Shown one piece after another: positions 60,078 to 64,000 of a DNA stretch of 64,000 nt. Source of the DNA: Cornus controversa. Its lineage: Eukaryota; Streptophyta; Magnoliopsida; Cornales; Cornaceae. How positions within the stretch are numbered: position 1 is the first letter of the stretch; every line of letters starts with the position of its first letter. Location: contig CM048846.1 of NCBI GenBank assembly GCA_026545225.1, forward strand, positions 56,052,270 to 56,116,269. The letters run 5' to 3'. The notes under the pieces are model-generated. The model was not told where the DNA came from. It made no database searches and was given only the letters and a program-made list of their open reading frames with translations. The position numbers and the translations under genes were made by a program.

Positions 60078-61134
60078 TTTGAATTTGAAGTATGAATGAC
60101 ATATCAGGATCTGATTTATTCAAATGGGTGATGCCCAATTTTCTTGAAAATAATAGAAAATTGAGATTGTATGATCAGATGATGGTTATATCGTGAGGGT
60201 GATCTCAAGGGTTCACACTCGGGATTTGGGTCAGTCCGGGGAAGTCCCAACGGTCCAGATTTTGGGGCGTGACAAATTAGTAACTTAATCAAGAAGAAAT
60301 CTTCAATGCAGTCTTCGAATAGTTGATCAAGCAAATAGATACACCCTAAATAACTCAGTGAATATGTGTGTGCTCTCAAAAATATAAACAAATAATTTGA
60401 GAAAAAAAATCCTTTGCTAGAAAAATATCTCAATTTTTCTCTCTCTATAATATGAATTTCTGTTCAGTTGAAAGCTTCGTTGAAAGCACAAGGAGAGAGA
60501 AATCATATGAGATTTTTATAGGGATTATAAACCTTAGTTTTTCTTAAAAAACAAGTTAAAACTAATAGGAAACAAGCCTCGGTGTTTTAGGAAAGTTCTT
60601 GGTCAAATTCAAGTCCAAACAGGACTCTGTAGGATAAATTTCTCCAGAGCAGAAGTATGGACCGGTTCAGCCTATTCTTGGACTGGTCAGACTTTTTTTT
60701 GTCCAAAATTAATATCCCGAGACCTCTTGGACTGGTTCAGGTTTGAGCTAGACCGGTTCAACCTTGAATATTTAAGCAATTTGCTAAAAAATCATTTTGT
60801 TCAAGGTCGGAATTAACCTCTCGGTTTGAAATATATGTGTTCTCACCACTTTACCTGGACTACGTGACTCTAATATGTGATCAACGATGTCCTCATGCAC
60901 TCAGAACCATCTCAAAATTTTAATCGATCGAATCCTTGTGTAGACCATTGATGGCTTCTTCCGAAGATTCAAGGTTTATCTTTTGAAGAACAGTTGCATG
61001 GTTGGTGTAGAACTTCATACTCACTTTGAGCCTTCAATTACATGATTAATGATAAGAATATAAATCAAATGTTACAGCTCGATCATATTTGGTTTTGACA
61101 CCGAAGATTGCCAATTACAAAAATATACGTCACA

Positions 61135-63758
61135 ATCTCTCTCTTTGGCGATTTCATGACAAAATCAACCTAGACAATTATAACCTAACCACTAGAAAAA
61201 TTAGATTATAATATGTCCCAATTACAAAGAAATATAACTTGAAGATCTCAGAGCATCATGAGCAAGTTTCCAAATTGTATCTGTAGTGTTTGCCAAAAAC
61301 CTGTAAAATCTGCACATCATGCAAACAACATCTTATCCTTTTTGGAACAAATTGACAAAGTAAAAATAATAAGAACAAAAAAGAACAAATCAACACATGA
61401 TTAAGTGAGATAAAATCATAACCTCCAATCAAATATATTACATATGTCCCAAAATGATGGAGTGTTACACATAAACATAACAAAAAAATATATATAAAGC
61501 ATAGAGCATGACATGTCTAAGCAAATAAAAACATAGAACATAGCAAGTTCAACTATCAAAGAACTAGACATAACAAGTTTGAGCAATAAACATAACCTAC
61601 TACTCAAAGTTTAGCAAAACATAGACTAGGCCTAAACCACCAAGACCTAATCCTCATCCTCCTCCTCATCATGAGCTCCAGAAATTAGATATTAATATAT
61701 AACAAAAAGATATCCTTGAACATGTAACTCTATATATTGAAATTTGCATCAAAGTTCACAAAAGTATGATCTAAGAACAACTGTGGTATCCATAGAATAA
61801 ACATGCAACCTAATCAAAGACACCATGTCGAACCAAAAATAAACAATTTTAAGTCATAAACCTAGAAAATAGATAAACTAGTTTGATTCATCAAAGCATC
61901 AAAGTCTAAAAATTAGTTATCATCAGTTATGTAGGAGAATGAATGATGTCTATTAGAAAAGATACATTGGGTTCTCATAAGGCTCGAATCATTATCCTCT
62001 ATAGGTGGTCTATCAAGATTTTTCCTCAAATATTGTAAAATAATACCACCTATTAAAATCAAGAACACCAATTACTTGAGTCATAACAGTTATATTCACC
62101 TCAATTATAATGTCAAACACTTTGATTGTAAACAATAAAACATCCAAATATGAGTCATATATATATCCATAAAAATTTGTCATCCAAATCATATAAGGAC
62201 TCCCAACCAAAATCTTTCAAATCAAACTTCCTTTCCATTTTTAGATACACTCTCTTACCTCTTTAGATCTAATCATGAAAGTTACGATGAATGGAAGCAT
62301 AAACAAGGTCATAAGCTCCATGTAATAACTCTATCAAACACTTGGAGTGCAAGCTTTGAAAACACAAGCTTCAATGAAACTTTGTTAGTTTAATCTCCCA
62401 AAATCAATCCAAATGCTTCAAAGTTCAATCCCTTCCACCAATTCAACTCAAAATCAACCACAAATATCAACAAATCTGATGTATACTATGTTGCACAAAG
62501 TGTAATAAAAGTTGATGCTAAATGAGAAAAAAAATGAGAAAAAATGCACACAAGAGAAGGGAGTGAGTTATGCCCACATTATGCACACTTGCACATATAA
62601 AGACTCTTGGCTGAGCCTATGTGGACCGGTCCAGCCTATCCCTTGGTCCAGTCCAACTTGGTTCAATTGATCTGTTGACCAACTTTTACCAGCTTTGACC
62701 CTTTTTTCAATTTTTTTTAAAAAAATGCCTAAAAATTCTCGAAAAATTTCTAAAAATTTGAAAATATTTTTGGGTTTTTATTTATGTGAAAATAATAAAA
62801 TAATAATCATATCATCATTAAAGTCAAATTTTCACATAAAATAATAATGAGTTATAAAATTTTCAGAAAAATTCAAGAAAATTCATAAATGCACAATTTT
62901 AAAACCCATAAATTTGCCAACAAAATTCATACTTAGTTTCATGATCATGGCATAATTTATAGCACAAAAATATTTATAAAAAATTAAAAATTCATCTAAC
63001 AAATCCATGTGTGTGTGTGCAATCCAACATCATTAAAAAATAATCATATTCCTTTGATTTATCTTCTAAAACATTTGGATGATAAGCAAATAAAACCACA
63101 CCCAAATATTTTTTTATCGAATTTCATTTTTTTTATTTCTAAGATGGTGGTTTTCACGTTTATGGGCAGCCAACGATTTCCTCAAAACAACTTCTTTAAA
63201 AGATATCTCATTGAAAATTTATGTCGTAGTGGTAGCTTCGAACAAATCCAGCATTTTCCTTTTCATCTTAGATTTTCAGCAATTCTTTTTCATTTTTCCT
63301 TTTTTTTCATGCTGAATAAAAATATAATCTTTTCTTATGCATTTTTTATCATTGATCATTTAAGCCTTTAATGCTACTCATACAATATTCTCTAGTCAAC
63401 TTCACATTAGTTTTCAATCAATTCTCTCAGAGCTGCACTAGTGCACAAATTATATGGACTCAAAAGATTCACCTCTAAAAAAAAATAAATACAACACATT
63501 AGTTATCAATGCTTAGATCATAAACTCAAGTACTTCATTCATTGATAAACTAAATGTTTCAATCATACATTCACAAATCAAAGTGAACTTAACAGAAATA
63601 TAGAGAATTCACATTATTTCATAGAAAAATAAGATTTTCACATTCACATGATTATCACCAAAAATAAACAAAACCTAACCTAATTTAAAAGATATTGTCC
63701 AATGGAAAACAGATAATGAACATAAACTAAGTCCATTACCATAAAAATCCTAATGACC
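61135..63758 (-). other. Spacer and decayed env-like region of Sirevirus-like copy 3
   Basis: No intact gene was found. The 61200-62480 part matches the reverse complement of about 100-1400 (for example ATTCGAGCCTTATGAGAACC and GATAGACCACCTATAGA). The 62940-63170 part matches 5025-5230. An open frame of about 120 codons on the + strand at 63009 is a chance frame in this AT-rich spacer. Confidence 0.55.
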
Positions 63759-64000
63759 TTAGTTAGGGGGTTTTGCACCTAAAGACTTATTAGGAATAAA
63801 TTTCATAGTATCAACAGACACAAACTTCTCTAAATCTTCCATTTTCATCCAAATTGTTTTGACATGCAACCTATCAAGAAAATATTGTGGAGAAACATAA
63901 ATATTCTTTTTCCTATTTGAATTCTTTTTAGCTTGAGAATTTTTTGGTTTGTTCCAATTATATTTCTTTCTAGCATGAACCCTATTCTTAGCAAAAGAAT
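63759..64000 (-). CDS. Lysine-rich coding tail of Sirevirus-like copy 3 (runs off the window)
   Basis: About 79 residues in one open frame end at a TAA (63759-63761). The visible part is very basic (RKKYNWNKPKNSQAKKNSNRKK) and ends SLGAKPPN. The composition resembles the nucleic-acid-binding tail of a plant gag protein, but no zinc knuckle is inside the window. It belongs to the same - strand element as the LTR at 61134. Confidence 0.4.
   Translation of the reverse strand, partial: SFAKNRVHARKKYNWNKPKNSQAKKNSNRKKNIYVSPQYFLDRLHVKTIWMKMEDLEKFVSVDTMKFIPNKSLGAKPPN

Larger units (their letters stand above)
45281..60274 (+). mobile_element. Solo LTR S (Ty3/gypsy), about 3.9 kb, interrupted by the young chromovirus
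   Basis: It begins TGTAACGACCCGAATT and ends GGGGCGTGACA. The flanking 5-bp sequences AATCA (45276-45280) and AATTA (60275-60279) are a target duplication with one change. The two parts, 45281-46698 and 57814-60274, join at the GGACT target of the nested element, giving 3879 bp. There is no primer site, purine tract or coding region. It is of the same broad family as the young LTR (TG[TA].ACGACCCG start, GGGGCGTGACA end) but too different to be its copy. It contains an AT run (45371-45408), a GA-rich leader-like segment (about 45660-45750), a hairpin array and a triple CACGTG motif. Confidence 0.8.
44771..61134 (-). repeat. 3' LTR of Sirevirus-like copy 3, split by gypsy insertions
   Basis: The two halves are 60280-61134 (start, TGTGACGTATATTTTTGTAATTGG) and 44771-45280 (end, GCACAACTCACA). 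Aligned to 1454-2630 they join in the GACTGCATC / ATTGGATTGATGGTTC region. The interruption is one solo LTR with target copies AATCA and AATTA, itself interrupted by the young chromovirus. Confidence 0.75.
44771..64000 (-). mobile_element. Sirevirus-like LTR retrotransposon (copy 3), with nested gypsy DNA
   Basis: On the minus strand the internal region enters from beyond 64000. A lysine-rich coding tail stops at 63759. Spacer DNA matches copy 2 (62940-63170), and a decayed env-like and spacer region matches copy 1 (61650-62480). Then the 3' LTR begins at 61134 and, after the nested gypsy LTR, ends at 44771. It is broken, with many changes. It is the inverted counterpart of the copies at the left edge of the window. 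Confidence 0.65.

Noticed and set aside
63009-63371. A 120-codon frame on the plus strand
   Set aside because: It is in AT-rich spacer that matches the Sirevirus spacer of copy 2 on the other strand. It has no family pattern.

Overview
The window reads as AT-rich nuclear DNA of a flowering plant. It is very likely a eudicot, because the one clear host gene is a two-exon cytochrome P450 of the CYP82 type, a family known mainly from eudicots. Almost everything else is transposon: Ty3/gypsy chromovirus elements with long LTRs, Ty1/copia elements, Sirevirus-like elements with an envelope-like reading frame, solo LTRs, one small Mutator-like DNA element and a large array of inverted repeats. I saw no rRNA, tRNA, CRISPR or bacterial features.

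Layout. 1-2630: 3' end of a Sirevirus-like element (+). 2631-5012: a gypsy LTR with primer site (+). 5013-10297: a second Sirevirus-like copy (+) with an env-like coding segment; its LTR is split by a solo LTR (8381-9917). 10298-13073: a copia gag relic, then low-complexity DNA that ends in the original 3' flank of the P450. 13079-33574: one old Ty1/copia element (-) flanked by AGTAC duplications. It lies a few bases after the P450 stop codon and is swollen to 20.5 kb by gypsy elements and solo LTRs nested inside it. 33584-36597: the P450 gene (-), with a 763-bp Mutator-like element in its intron. 36598-37019: P450 upstream DNA. 37020-44750: a 7.7-kb palindromic array of inverted repeats holding a copia-type solo LTR. 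44771-64000: a third Sirevirus-like copy (-). A gypsy solo LTR (45281-60274) sits in its LTR, and inside that sits a whole, very young chromovirus (46699-57808).

Target-site duplications give a relative order of events. On the left, the copia element entered the P450 3' region first; gypsy elements then entered the copia; solo LTRs now lie inside those. On the right, the Sirevirus LTR was hit by the gypsy solo-LTR family, which was later hit by the 11.1-kb chromovirus. That chromovirus has near-identical LTRs and an uninterrupted gag-pol frame.

The most unusual signal is inside the gypsy LTRs. Different LTR types in this window each carry a tandem array of short stem-loops. In two of them, individual repeats show paired base changes that keep the stem intact, and several LTRs also carry a cluster of short perfect palindromes at a similar distance from the LTR 3' end. 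This suggests a structured, fast-evolving RNA or DNA module in these elements. The P450 is also odd: its I-helix lacks the usual acidic residue.
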